Positions 35,217-46,640 of a DNA stretch of 64,000 nt are shown piece after piece. Where the stretch lies: NCBI RefSeq assembly GCF_949987535.1, contig NC_080082.1, positions 46,430,374 through 46,494,373 of the forward strand. The letters run 5' to 3'. The notes under the pieces were generated by a model that saw nothing but the letters and a program-made list of their open reading frames with translations, made no database searches and had not been told where the DNA came from. Origin of the DNA: Balaenoptera acutorostrata (taxonomy: Eukaryota; Chordata; Mammalia; Artiodactyla; Balaenopteridae). The position numbers and the translations under genes were made by a program. Every line of letters starts with the position of its first letter. Positions within the stretch are counted from its first letter, which is position 1.

Positions 35217-38200
35217 CTACTGCTTCTCTAACTCGGAAACATACAGAAGGTGGTCCTCTGGGGATTTCCCGTGTGTTTTGCTGAGGTGAAGTTTAACCGC
35301 ATGCTTGCTCGCAAAGGTCCGATTGCAAAGTTTGCACTGGTAGGAGGTCCCCAGGTCCTCCTCGGGGGAGGACGTCACCAATTTTTCCGACGGTGACTTG
35401 GTTTGTGCTATCTGATTGTTAATCTGTTCGGTGGACAGTTTGGACAAATCCCGTAGCCGGAAGCCCAGGTGTGACTCGAGATGGCTGATGTACGTGGAGG
35501 GAGTCCTGATTTGTGACGCGCAGTCATTACAAAAGAACACGGGGTGACCAGTGTCCAAGTTTTTGAGGAACTTTGTTCCACCTGTCCTTCGCAGCTGGTA
35601 CTTCACGTTGGCCAGCCAGTGGCTGATGGTGGTCATGGAGAGCCCGGTGAACCTTGAGATGTGCATGCGCTCCTGGGGGCTCAGGTCCGACATGATGTAC
35701 TTGCCCTCTGAGGTCTGCCGGAGGCTGGCGGCGAACTGGGCCTGGAGGATCAGCAGGTGCTGGGGGTTCCAGTTTGATTGGCGGCCCTTCCTCTTCTGTG
35801 CGGGCGTTGCCTCCTCGGCCTCCTCCAGGGTGGCCCCGTCAATGTCAGACTTCTCGGAGATGCTGGAAGGGGTGGAGGACTTTGACGTGTGGCTCTCTGT
35901 CAAGTTCTTCAGCATATCGGATATATCTGACAAGGCGTTCTCGCGGAGCGGCGAGTTTGACATGAATGATACGACGGCAGACGTCTTTGCCGTTGTCACC
36001 GTGGATGAGGAGGTGGCTGGGGATGTGGACGTGGGTGACAAAAGCACTGAACCCAAAGAGCAGCCTTTGTCGCTCTTCCCTTTTGTCAAGTCTATGGGTT
36101 GGTCGTTGTTGACGTGGTAGAAGTAGCGGTCGAGGTGGTCCACCTTCTTGGACTGCAGGGGTGGTGGGGTGGCCACCGCCGCCTTCTCGGCCAGGCTGTT
36201 GCTCATCTTGAAAAGCATGCTCATGGGGTCGAGGGCAGGTAGGGAGGGCTTGGCAGCCTTGCCCAGGTGGATGTTCATGACCGACTGGAGGGCACTCAGA
36301 GGGTTAACGAAGGGCTGCTCCGGCGGGTGGTCAGTGATGATGGCCGTGCTGCTGCTCAGGCCGCTGCTAATGGGCTTCACCAGGTCCCCGCCGTTCTCCA
36401 CCGGCTCTGCCGGGGGGCTCCCCTCCTTGCAGCCGTCCCGCTGGGGGCTGGGGCTGTCCTCCTGGCTCTTGAAGCCCCCATCGCTGGACGCCTCCATCCT
36501 GATGGGCTCGCTGACCTCGCTGCTGCACGGGGACGGGGTGGCCCGCTTGGGCGGAGAAAGCTTGCCCTCGGGCTCCTTCATTTTCTCCTCCACTTTGGCA
36601 ACTTTCTCGGTGACTTTTTTCACCAGCTCCTCCATGGCGTGAAAGTTTGTCTTGGGCATGGGTGAGGTCTGGCTGCTGGGCGGAGAGATCAGGGTCTGGT
36701 TCTTCGTGGGGGACACGATGTCACTGTTGCCAAACATGGGCTTCAGGGGTGTGCTCTTCCCCGCGGAGCCCAGAGACAGCTTCATCATGTTGGGGAGCTG
36801 GTAGGCGGCGTGGATGCTGGGGTAGCCCCCCCAGCTGGGGGTGCCGTTCTGGGCCTTATTGATGGCAGACGTCACTGTGTTTTCTAGGGACTTGAGGATA
36901 TCGAGCCCCCCCTTGGGACTCTCTTCTAAGTCGTTCTCAGTCAAATAGTGGTACTTGGAAGAGATGTCGTACTTCTCCTCCTCCTCACAGGCCTTCTCCT
37001 TTTCCTTAGGCTTCTCGTCGCTGACCGCTTTCTCCTTGTCGGCCTCCTTCTTGACCTCCACGTTCAGTTTCGGGGAGACGCTGGCGGGAGTGTTGGAGGG
37101 GGACGTGAAGGTGGTGGCGGCCAGGGGCACGGATTGCACCTTCTCATCCAGCAGGGTGGTGATGCTGGGAGTGACAGGCGTCTCCATGATGGGCTTCCCC
37201 TTCTTCATGGCCGAGTTGGTGACCTTGATGAAGTGGCCAGTCACCATCATGTGGGCCGTGAGCTCCTGCAGCGTGTCGTGCGAGCTGCCGCACTCCATGC
37301 ACTTGAGGATCTGGGACTTGCGGGCCTCGAAGTGCCAGGCGTAGCTGGCCCCGTTCTGGTGGCCGTAGCGGTTATTTGGCGTGATGTACGGGTTGGAGTT
37401 CTTCTGAAGCACGTCGTTCGTGTCCGCCATGGCAGCTTTGGGGGTGCCGCCGGTGGAGTCCGGGGAGCTGGGGAGCTCCAGCTCCAGCGAGGCCTTCTTG
37501 CGAGCGGCAGGGATGATTTTGGCTGCGACGGGAGTGACAGGTTCCTTCAGAGGCACTTTTTGGTAGTGTTTCGTTTTGATCATATGGACACTCAGGTCCT
37601 GGAGGGACTCGAACGAGTGGCCGCAGTACATGCACTTCAACACCTTCTGGGCGTCCTCCTTCCCTTCCATCTCCAGCAGCGAGCGTTTGCGGGGCTTGGA
37701 CCAGCGCTTGGGGTTGTTGTTGTCAGTCTCGTGGTTGTCGTCGCGGTAGTGCCCCGTCTCGTTCATGTGCACCGTCAACTCCACCAGGGTGTCGTAGGCG
37801 GCGCTGCAGTCTTTGCAGCGGAACTTGCTGGCCCCAGTGAAGATGGAGCCGTAGAGCTTGCTGCTCTGCCGGTACAGCTGCACGGTGCTGAACAGGCTGG
37901 GCTCGGGCAGCACGCGGCTCTGTGACACCTGCTGCAGGGTCTTGGCCATGGCGCTCTGGTGCCAGTCGAAGCTCCCGCTGCCGCAGCTGCTGCTGCTACT
38001 GCTGCTGCTGCTGCTGCTTCCGTTGTTCTTCTCCGAGGACGGCTGGTGCAGGTTGAGGGTGAGGTTGGACCAGTAGGAGTTGGAGAGGAAGTGGTTGTAC
38101 ACGGCCTTCATCTGCTCCAGGCTGTCCGACACGGTCGTGTCTTCGGGTGGGACCGCCACCTCCTTGGTCTCCTCTTCGTTCTTGATGGAGCCGCTTTCGA

Positions 38201-38422
38201 AGTCGGCCATCCGGTCGCTAGTCTCACTGATGTGGGACTCGCTGTCCATCTCGTGGCTGGAAAACTCAGCCGCTGGGGAGTTCTGGTAGCTGGGGCAGGT
38301 CTTGCTGAGCTCCTTTTCTGGGCACATGTACTTAGCCGAGGGCTCCCCATCTGCCAGGCTCTCTTCTGGGTCTATGTCTTCGTCTACCAGGGCGGCAGCC
38401 TTTAACTCATCTGAAACATAGG
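35217..38422 (-). CDS. TSHZ3: Teashirt zinc finger homeobox 3, terminal coding exon
   Basis: TSHZ3 is a nuclear, DNA-binding transcriptional regulator, usually a repressor. In other mammals it acts in ureter smooth muscle, cortical and striatal neurons and respiratory circuits. The exon opens at an AG acceptor with CC completing an Ala codon, then YVSDELKAAA, and ends in TAG. Using the usual 13-residue exon 1, the protein would be 1081 residues. In that numbering: an 11-Ser tract 149-159; C2H2-type fingers near 214-238 (FRCKDC...H), 275-299 (LKCMYC...H) and 386-412 (LKCMECG...H, atypical); a PIDLT CtBP-binding-type motif at 789-793; an atypical homeodomain about 891-961 (NWNPQHLLIL start, ISHWLANVKYQLRR recognition helix); and C-terminal fingers 976-998 (FFCNDC) and 1041-1064 (YQCKLC). 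No stop or frameshift breaks it. The ATG at 38510 in the same open frame is intronic, so it is not the start. Assignment to TSHZ3 rather than TSHZ1 or TSHZ2 rests on near-identity to the human protein as remembered. Confidence 0.96.
36100..38300. other. CpG-rich interval inside the TSHZ3 exon
   Basis: CpG dinucleotides are frequent through the middle and 5' part of the coding exon on both strands, in contrast to the AT-rich 3' UTR and adjoining intron. It behaves like an intragenic CpG island. No promoter signals were recognised within it. Confidence 0.5.
37986..38018 (-). repeat. AGC trinucleotide tract coding polyserine
   Basis: Eleven consecutive Ser codons, AGC except for one AGT, encode residues 149-159 of TSHZ3. 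A near-pure trinucleotide run of this type can vary in length. Confidence 0.9.
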
Positions 38423-38515
38423 CTGCCGTGATAACAGGTGGGACAAGTAGGGCAGAAAGAAGGGACACAGGGAGAAGGAGAGAAAGAAAGAAAGAAAGAA
38501 AAAAAAGCATTAGTA
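38423..38515 (-). promoter_or_regulatory. TSHZ3: TSHZ3 intron 1 splice acceptor and branch region
   Basis: The acceptor reads CGGCAG|CC with AG at 38424-38423. Upstream is a long pyrimidine-rich tract that includes CTTT tetranucleotide repeats (plus-strand GAAA, 38481-38500). The only strong branch sequence seen is TACTAAT at 38515-38509, whose branch A would be at 38510, 87 bases from the AG. No AG occurs between them, which fits a distant branch point with an AG-exclusion zone. Confidence 0.75.
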
Positions 38516-38519
38516 AGTG

Positions 38520-41500
38520 TTGATCTTACCTAGAACATTTTCTCGGCTCTCGGGAAAACACAGCAAAGCAGGCAGGCACATTTATTTGTAAAATTAAATA
38601 GTTAAAATGTGGTGTTTCTTTGGAGCAAAAAAAAAAAAAAAATCTGCTCTTCAAACATAATTTGCCACCTTATTCTTCTCAAGGGGCAACAGCTTGAAAT
38701 TAAAACTAAATTTGAAATTAATGAAGCACATTCTGGAGGTGGCATTCATTTCTAAAGTAATAAATTACTTGTATCAACCTCAGAGACAGCAGTTCCTGTC
38801 TGTCAATTAATATGTCTTATGCTTCTCCTACCCCTAATGCATTTCTTAACAGACAGATTCACAATTTAAATTAAGCAAGCATTTTTTACTCATTACATTT
38901 TTGAGGCTCAATCTTTAATAAATATAAAGCACAAAAACATCAATACAATTTTTATGAAGTAAAAAGAAAGTACATCAATTGCAATAAATTAAAAACAAGG
39001 TTTTGTGGCTTTCTTTTTTCTTTTATCCTTCTGAAAAAGTAGGTCTTATAAGAAGCTTAAAGTAAGTTTCCTTATAGAAGCTTGGACAGGTGTTGGTTTG
39101 TTCTAGATGGGAGGGAAGACTCTGACCCGCCACCACCCAGCCCCGGCCGTGTCCCCCGTGTGTACACTCAGCCGTTCTCAGCTACCGGCACACACACTAC
39201 CCATGCAGAATTATGTCAGAACAAGTTCAGGAAAATTGGTATGCGGTGCTCATTCCTGCTGTATAAATATATACAAGACCTTCCAGTGGACCTTACAAAT
39301 GTCAAAGTGTTTGCTCTTTAGACTACTTTGTCAATATTTACTCAGCATAAGCTTCATGGGCATCCAACAGGGATCCTGTCTTTCTGGAAGCTATGTAACT
39401 GGGGATGTAAATCCAGCCTGTACTTCCGAGCAGGTGGAGGTGCTCTGAGCAGGGCTGAGCAGCCATGGGTTCTGGAAGACGCACTCCAGAGATGCAAAGC
39501 CAGGAGAACACTTGCATTCGTGGAACTGAGTGATTTTTTTTTTTCATTCTTTTGTATTCAGTGACTTTGGTTTTTCCTTACTGGAGCTTGCCTGACACTG
39601 TAAACCAAGTTGGGTTGATCTCGTGAACAATGAGGCGTGGCCAGCCCTGTGGTGAGTGACAATGCTAAGCCAGAAAAGGGGTGAAAAGTAATTTCTTGTC
39701 AGCCCCTCAATACCTGTTTGCTTCTAAAGGCCAGCGGCTGAGTGTGTGAGGCAGCTGGAATGGTACAGTGTTAACTGCCTGGCTGATTAAAAGCTCCTCG
39801 GAAAGAAAAGGAAACTTTGTTTGTGGAATTCACTCCCATAACTTTAAAGATCCGGCCCCAGATCAATTTCACACCAGAAAAAAAAAAAACAAAAAAAAAC
39901 AAAAAACCAAACAGTGAAATGACTGAAAGAATATTCCCAGGAAGACACACAGATATTTCCCCTGGCTTTTCCATCCAGGTCATGTGTGATTTTTTTCTTT
40001 TCCTAAGACCCCTTTGAGCACCAAGATTTCTAAGCTGAGAAACTACCGACATCCCAACACCGAGGTGATTTGAATTTGGATGGGAAGAGTGTCCCAGGTA
40101 CACACATTCGGATCAGCTGTAGAGGCAGGGATGCTTCTGCTTATATGCAAACAGTGAAGCAAGAGTCTTGGGCTGGAGCTGTGCAAGGTCCTTCACAAAT
40201 GACCAGAAGAAAGTGCCCTGCTCCGGTCAGCTGTGGTGAACCTTCAGTTTAAGGCCATGCACTTGGAGCTGACAAATTAACATGGCAAACAAGCTCTTTT
40301 CCTAGGGCCAGGGCCACAGTGGATAGCGGACTATGGTGTCAGTCACAAGGGGGAAGATGAATGCTCTTGTTGGGAAAGGAAGAGGAGAATAAAAAGGAAA
40401 GAAGGTATCTCCCCCTTTGCACACCATCCTTGGCTTCAGCACACTCAAACCCCAACAGGGCTGGCAGGTCTGCAGGGAGGGGAGCTGGGGGCAAAGTGAC
40501 CAAGAGTCGCAGTTTGCCAGGAACTCTCCTGGTTTCAGCACCGAAAGTTCCACGTCCCGGGGATCCTCTCAGTCCTGGGCAAACCCGGTCAGCCGACCAC
40601 CCTGGCCAGGGGACACCCAGCAGGGCCAGGTCAGGGCACCCAGGCAGATCTGCATTACTCTCGCAGAGGAGCTAGAGCAGGGCGATGTGGGTTTGACTGT
40701 CCGCAGAAATGCACTGGGTGCGAGTAGGTATAACGTTTGCATCCAAGGGGCCTCATTTGGAACACTGAGTCTGGAAGGAGGGAGAAAACCACAGTGGCCT
40801 GTGTCCCTGCCCGGCCCCGTGTGAACAGGGTAGATCCCAGAACCCCTTCTCTCCCGGAGATGCCCTGGGAGCCACATTCCGCAGCGTGAACCACACCCAT
40901 CATGGCTCCCATGGAATTCAGTCTAGGAGAGCCAGGAATCCCGAAATGGCCCCATCAGGCCACTACAGGAGAGAGACACCAGGCAGGCGAAAGAAGCCAG
41001 AGCCAACGGTGGGCATGAAAGAGCCCAATGTGGCACGAAGGCCACCAGCTAAGGGAACATGGGCGGCTCTGCCTGTCCACCTCCCAGCCAGGAGCAGCGT
41101 GGCCCCCGTGGAAGCCTCGGCACGGTGTGGGGAGCACAGCAGGCTGTCTGGAGCGCCCCCCAGAGCACACACACGCACCATCATCGGCCTGGCCGGCTCC
41201 CACCCCGAGCTGGCCTCCAGCGAACTCCAGTATGCCTTGTAAATCGCACAGCAGTATCAGAATGCCATCAGTCTGATGACGGAGGAGGAAATTAATATTG
41301 AAAGAAAAGTAAGGCCAACCCCCCTGGTGGGAACCAAATCTTACTCTGAGGAAAATTAAAAAGCTTCGGGGCCAAGAGGCCCTGGATCCTGGGAGACGTG
41401 GCATCACCCCACACACCACCCTTGTCATGGTTTCTGAGGCTCCTTACAAGCACCCTTGCACACTGCCCTGACAGGGACCTCACCACCTACTGAAACAGCC

Positions 41501-42540
41501 ATTTTCTTTTCAGACCCAACAGTGAGAAGTACTTGGAGGGCAAAGCACGAATCCTTCCGCTATGTTTTGCAATAATTGCACTCCTCCGAGAATATCACAT
41601 CCACTCTTGATGACTGAACTTCAAAAAGTGGTGAGAAAGCTGAAACGGGCCCAGAGAGATGGCAGAGGGGATGAAGGGATGGAAAGGTTCATTCATTCCA
41701 CTAATTCTGATCGCGCCCCACCCCCGCCAGGATATCCTTTTCTTTCTCTCGGCCTGCGTTTCCCCATGTATAAGTGACAGGGCACTGCGGCCTGATCGGT
41801 AAGGCCCTCCTCCTCTCCTTCTCTGTTCCGTGGCTTTTCTGAGCACAGGGTAAAGAAGTGAGGCAAAGCCCACCTGCTCTGGCTCATTCCCTCCACGCGC
41901 TGGCTCCTCACAAGTACTCAGAGGTTAAGTCACTCCTTTGTCCCTTCTGCTCTGCACTAACCAGCAAAGTCCCCAGCCGGAGAGGAAGAAGAATGTCCTC
42001 ACTGGGACAGCTGATGCCCCGGATCAGGCCAGGAGGGGAGGGGGGCTGGGTGTCTCCATCACAGACTGCGTGGGACAGTGAGAGGTCAACAGGGGGCTGG
42101 GGGGGGGCACTGGGTGAGAAGCCGGCCCCACCGAGGTGGCCATCAGGGGTCCCTCCTGTCAGGGAGCCGATGGCAGGCCCTGTCCCCGGCTCGTACCTGA
42201 CAGGTAATCGCGCACAGGTAATCAGGCCTCGGGAGGCTTTGCTACTGTGGATGGTTATTTTGATCCCTGCTGCTATTTAACCTTCTGCTTAACTTTCTCT
42301 TTCTGTTCCTGTCTGGATTCTCCAAGGCCAAGGGCCCACTGTACTCTTACAATCCTGCTTTTTGGAAAGAGGTTGATTGGAGGTCACGTCCAGCAGCAAG
42401 ATGCTTGTTTCCAGCCTCTGTCCCCTCCGACCCCAGCATCTCTCACCCCTCCTCAAGGAACCCCTGACTCCAGCCCCAGCCCCTTCCCTCTGTTCTCCAG
42501 CCAGAAGCCACCGGAGCCTTATCATTCAGCGGATGGGTAA
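38520..42540. other. Intronic, gene-free; AT-rich next to the exon
   Basis: 38600-39080 is AT-rich and repeat-poor, with an A16-type run near 38626-38641. From 39.1 to 42.5 kb the sequence is GC-richer with no repeat I can name. Overlapping open frames on both strands near 40.4-41.4 kb show no domain and are treated as chance. Confidence 0.45.
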
Positions 42541-43014
42541 CGCCCCACCCCCGCCCGTGGAACACCCTCAGTGACCTCCCATTGCCCCAGAGTCCTCCAC
42601 CATCTCGGCCCTACTTCCTCTCCAGCCTCTCAGCTTCTAGAACGTGCCAGAGCCTCTAACTCTGCACTGCTGCCTCCTGTGCTGGAAACCGTGGGGCAGA
42701 TTCAAAGAAGAGGAAGGGGGGCCATCTACCCCTCCCTGGGCTGCAGTGGAATGTAGTATCTGGGGAAGGGGGCTTCTCGACCCCAACTTTGTCCCCTTAG
42801 CACGCCACCCGCTCCCTTCTTTTTACAAGGCACACCGCTGAAATCTCTAGCTTACAGCAGATGTTCCAGGGTGTTCCAACAGACTGTCAGCTTCATGGGG
42901 TCGGGACCAGACCCCCCACCAACCCCAAAATCTGCTGCAACCCTACCGTCTGGCCCGGAGTAGCCACTCAACACACATCCACGGAATGAATGAGTGAATG
43001 AATGAATGAATGAA
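42540..43014 (+). mobile_element. L2 LINE 3' portion with GAAT tail
   Basis: C/T-rich L2-like text is followed by 'cagactgtcagcttcatggg', 'ctggcccggagtagccactc' and a GAATGAAT... end (42983-43014), the tandem tetranucleotide with which L2 terminates. Confidence 0.6.
42983..43014. repeat. (GAAT)n microsatellite
   Basis: About seven GAAT units with one GAGT variant. It forms the tail of the L2 copy and may be length-polymorphic. Confidence 0.9.
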
Positions 43015-43849
43015 CACCAGAGATGACTTCTTCAAACCTCCTAAATAGTTGCCAAAACATCTAGATAGATCCAGACTCCAGCTGGTCCCAGAGAAAGGAG
43101 ATGTGCTGGGGTCTGATCCAAAGTCCTTCCTGGATCCGTTTTCTGAGCATGGGCGGCATGAGGACCGGCCTCTGGGGGACAGGATGACGGAACCCTCCAC
43201 TAAGGAAGAGGGGAGGAAGTCCCCCAGACGGTGGTCTCCTTGCACTGGCGCCACCCGTGGCTGTGCCCACATCCCAGTACCCCTCTCCAAGAATGCATCA
43301 GCGTCACTGTTTTCTCTTGAACAAATACTATTAAAATAGAGACCTCTGCTGCCGGTTCCAGCACAGGAGGCCCTGAACTGTAAGGGGGAGGGACTCGCAT
43401 TCAAACCAGATCATCAGCTGCAAAGATGCAAAGAAACACACGAGAGTGGAGACTCAAGGGAGGATGGACTGGGGCCTGTGTTTCATTTTTCCCCAAGTCT
43501 CTCAGTGGAAAATGGTCCTCTCCAAGAGGTGAACGCTTACCAATTGCTGTGACTGCTTCCCTATTACATCCCCACCTGCTCTCCCCTTCAGTGAAATGTA
43601 AGCTCTTCAGTCGGCAAGACGTCAATCCAACATCCCAAAGCTGAGGGCCAAGGACACATTTTTGGACAACGGGATGAACTCAAGAACTTGGCATGCCCAG
43701 AACCAAGTGGGACTCTTGGGCAGAGATGCATGTTCATGAGAAACAAAAAGCTCTCACACTTACAAAGGCTTTCTACAAAGCTCCACAGCCCAATGCCCTG
43801 GAATGTCAAATGATGAAAAAAACCACACTCCTACCTAATATGTGCATGT

Positions 43850-43975
43850 TTATGAACCATTTTCACATTCACTGCATTTGATCCTTTCAATGGTCCTGGC
43901 AGGTGGATAAAATGATTTCCCTTTTGCAGCCTAGGAAACTTCAGTTCCAACAAGTTAAATGGGACACTCCCAAGC
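43850..43975 (-). mobile_element. MIR SINE fragment, antisense
   Basis: The text 'gatcctttcaatggtcctgg' followed by 'tttcccttttgcagcctagg' and 'aaacttcagttcc' resembles the antisense MIR order (a 'fall-off of counts, lower-case, cccattttacag, gaaactgagg' pattern). Confidence 0.45.
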
Positions 43976-44789
43976 CCTCTGTGGGGACCCCTCAGGAGTC
44001 AGTATAAAGGGGATTTGACGGAACTCCTGAGGGAATCACACAGAAGGAGCATGGAGTGAGCTTCTGCTGCATCAGAGCCTTCCCTGATGCCCCATCCCCA
44101 TTGGATCCCATGCCTGCCCCTCCAGGAGGGTCCTGAGTCCCCTCCCACCGCTCCCTGGGGCTCGTGCCTTCCAAGACGTGGCCACAGGGACAGTGGGCTG
44201 TCCCAGGAGTGAGGAGCCAGCCAGTGCCGCAATCAGAAGGTCTGGAGGCAGCAGCAACCTCATTAATATTTATTATCATCATTAACTAAACCCAACCCCT
44301 AGGTAAAAAGGAATTAATACTTTTGATATAAATATAAAACAGTAAGCCGGGGCATAATGGAATTCATTTCTGGGCAAGTGGGAACTACCTTCATCACACT
44401 GTTGTGCATCTCCCCCCAAACGAGGAGATGAAGGAACTGAGGGGTGTCCCTGTGGGGGTGGGTCTCCAGCCGCAGGGCGGGGGCTGGGCTGGGGGTAGGG
44501 CGGCACTGGAGAGAGCTGGAGAGAAAGGAAAGAGGGCGTGGCTGCGCCCTGCTCCCAGAAGCAATTTCAAAGTAAACTGTCCTGCGGATTTTTGCATTTT
44601 CTGGGCTGAAATGAGGGTTCTGAAGTTATTACCCTGTTTTCAAATTCCCAAGACTGACTGGGAAGGTGAATTACTGGCTAATGCGTCCTGGGACCCATGC
44701 TCCCCTCTCTTCCGAACAGGTGGTCCATTCAAGGTACAAGAGCACCTCCTCTTGTACTCTGAGTGGGCACCCTCCATCCTCAATGACTG

Positions 44790-45130
44790 CGATGGAGGGG
44801 GAAGAGGAGGCAGGGAGAGGAGGGGGTGGGGCTGAAGAAGGACAGGGCTGGAGAAGGGTGAGGAGAGAGTGGGGGGCAGGGATCAGAGCGAGAACAATGG
44901 GAGAGAGGGAAGAATCCACCAGGACTAGGGTGGTGTTGGGAAGGGACAGAGAGAGAAACAGAGACAGAGACAGAGACAAAGGGTGGAGAGAGACAGAGAT
45001 ACAGAAAGAGGCAGAAAGACAGAGACAGAGATGGAGAGAGATAGAGACAGAGAGAGACCCCCAAGGGCAGTGAGGGAAGGAGAGAAAGAAAATCAGTGAT
45101 GGAGATTTGAGAAGAGGTAGAGAGAAGAGA
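44790..45130 (+). repeat. GA-rich (purine) low-complexity tract
   Basis: A roughly 340-base plus-strand purine-biased tract contains repeated AGAGAC and GAGACAGA units, densest at 44945-45058. Open frames of opposite strand give Ser/Leu- or Arg/Glu-rich peptides that merely mirror this composition. Confidence 0.85.
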
Positions 45131-46554
45131 TTATTCTAGCGGTGAGGACGGTAAGGAAAGCACCTGAGCTGGGGGTCTTGGTGCAGGGCTGGTGTGAGGA
45201 GAGGGGCCCTGGGGTGCTGCTGGGGGTCAGCTCCACAGCTGGAGACCCAGGTCTTGTCTCAGCCTCTCCTGAGCACTCAGATTTTCAAGACATAAGGTGA
45301 CTTTTTATTTTAAGGGTAATTTAACCATCTGAGGGCATGACCAAGAAGGCAGTTAAATGTTCAGCCAACCCTGGTGGGCAGAGCAAGGGGATGCAGCTTG
45401 GGGACAGAGGTTTCTTCTGCCCCAGAGATGATCTGGGCCGTCCTGGGCGGAGGACACCTGGCCAGGGGAGCCCAGGAGGAGCAGGACCCAGAGCCCAGGG
45501 CCTCAGCAAACCCCAGGAGCCCCTCTCAGACCCTCACACAAATGATCACATTTGAGACTTGACTTGGAACTGCCTAGAAGACAGGCGTAGGCGACATGCC
45601 TGAAACTGGACAGCTTGTGAAGACGGCCGTTGGCTCTGGACACCAGCTCAGGGCTCATGCACGCCAGTCTCTGTAGACCCTATTCCTGACCTCCCTTCAC
45701 AGCCAAGACCACTCTGCCTGGTTCATGAATCAAATTCAAGTCGAGTTTTAATAAACACCCTGCCTAAAGGCCTAGGGAGGCCCGAGTCCTCTCAACCGTT
45801 CTAGATGTGCTTGGACACAGAAATACACCAAGATCATCACAGGTGTCTTGGTCACCTCTGAACCCCTCCCCTCCACCCCACACCTGGGCCCGTAACAGAG
45901 CAGAGTCCCGGTAACAGCAGGGGTGGGCAGGTGGGAAGCCCCAGTAGCCCCACCTGGAGAGGTGGCCACGAAGGTGCCACCCTGGACTCCGAGAGGACCT
46001 ACCGTTTTTGTTGGTGTTCCTGTGTTGTGCGTTTTGCTGTTCAACTGAGTGATGTCACAGACAATGAACCCGGGTCTCGGCTCCTGCTCTGCCCCATGGT
46101 GTCCATGTGACCATGAGACTTGACTTCAAGTCTCTGGGCTCCAGTTTTTTTTCCCCACGAATGGGGGCGGTGGGGGGTGGGGGCACAATTGATGCCACAC
46201 CCACCTCCCAGGTGTTTGCAGAACAACAAGGAAGTCACAAGCAGTGAGCAGAAAGGGCTTTCCCAAGTGAAAAGGGCTCTACGAGCACAGGTGCACAGAC
46301 TCCACGGAAGTACACAGGCCCATCCTGCAGTCCCCACACCCAGGAGGCGGGTCCTGGGACAGCCTCTGGGCTGAGTCCTACGCTTGCCAAGACAGGCCTC
46401 TGAGGTGATGGACCCCAGGCCGCCAGATTCTCCAGCTGCCTTTCAGGAAGAGGGGCAGCGGGGACCAGCAGAGAGCCCTGCTGAGGTGAGAGGTGCCCAC
46501 GGGGCACGGGTTCTGCTCCCCATCCCTCTGGCGGCCTGAAGGTGTGGGCTGGGG

Positions 46555-46640
46555 GAAAGGAAGCAAGCCAGAGAGGAAGGGGAAGGAGGAGGGAGGGAAA
46601 TGAAGAGCAAGGAAAGGAGGGAGAGGAAGGAGGAGACATC
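46555..46640 (+). repeat. GGAA-rich purine tract
   Basis: Runs of GGAA, GGAG and AGGA fill about 85 bases with almost no pyrimidines. This is low complexity. Confidence 0.8.

Noticed and set aside
36948..37925. 325-codon open frame on the plus strand, antisense to TSHZ3
   Set aside because: It is fully covered by the TSHZ3 coding exon, rich in Leu/Val/Gly/Arg as expected from antisense of GC-rich codons, and has no domain. It is most likely a shadow.
38423..38510. ATG at 38510 giving a longer N-terminus (MLFFLSFFLS...) for the TSHZ3 frame
   Set aside because: The extension is the translated pyrimidine tract of the intron. The AG acceptor at 38424-38423 and the split Ala codon fit the known TSHZ3 exon 2 start.
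44666..45073. Arg/Glu-rich 135-codon frame and opposite Ser/Leu-rich frames
   Set aside because: They mirror the GA-rich tract.
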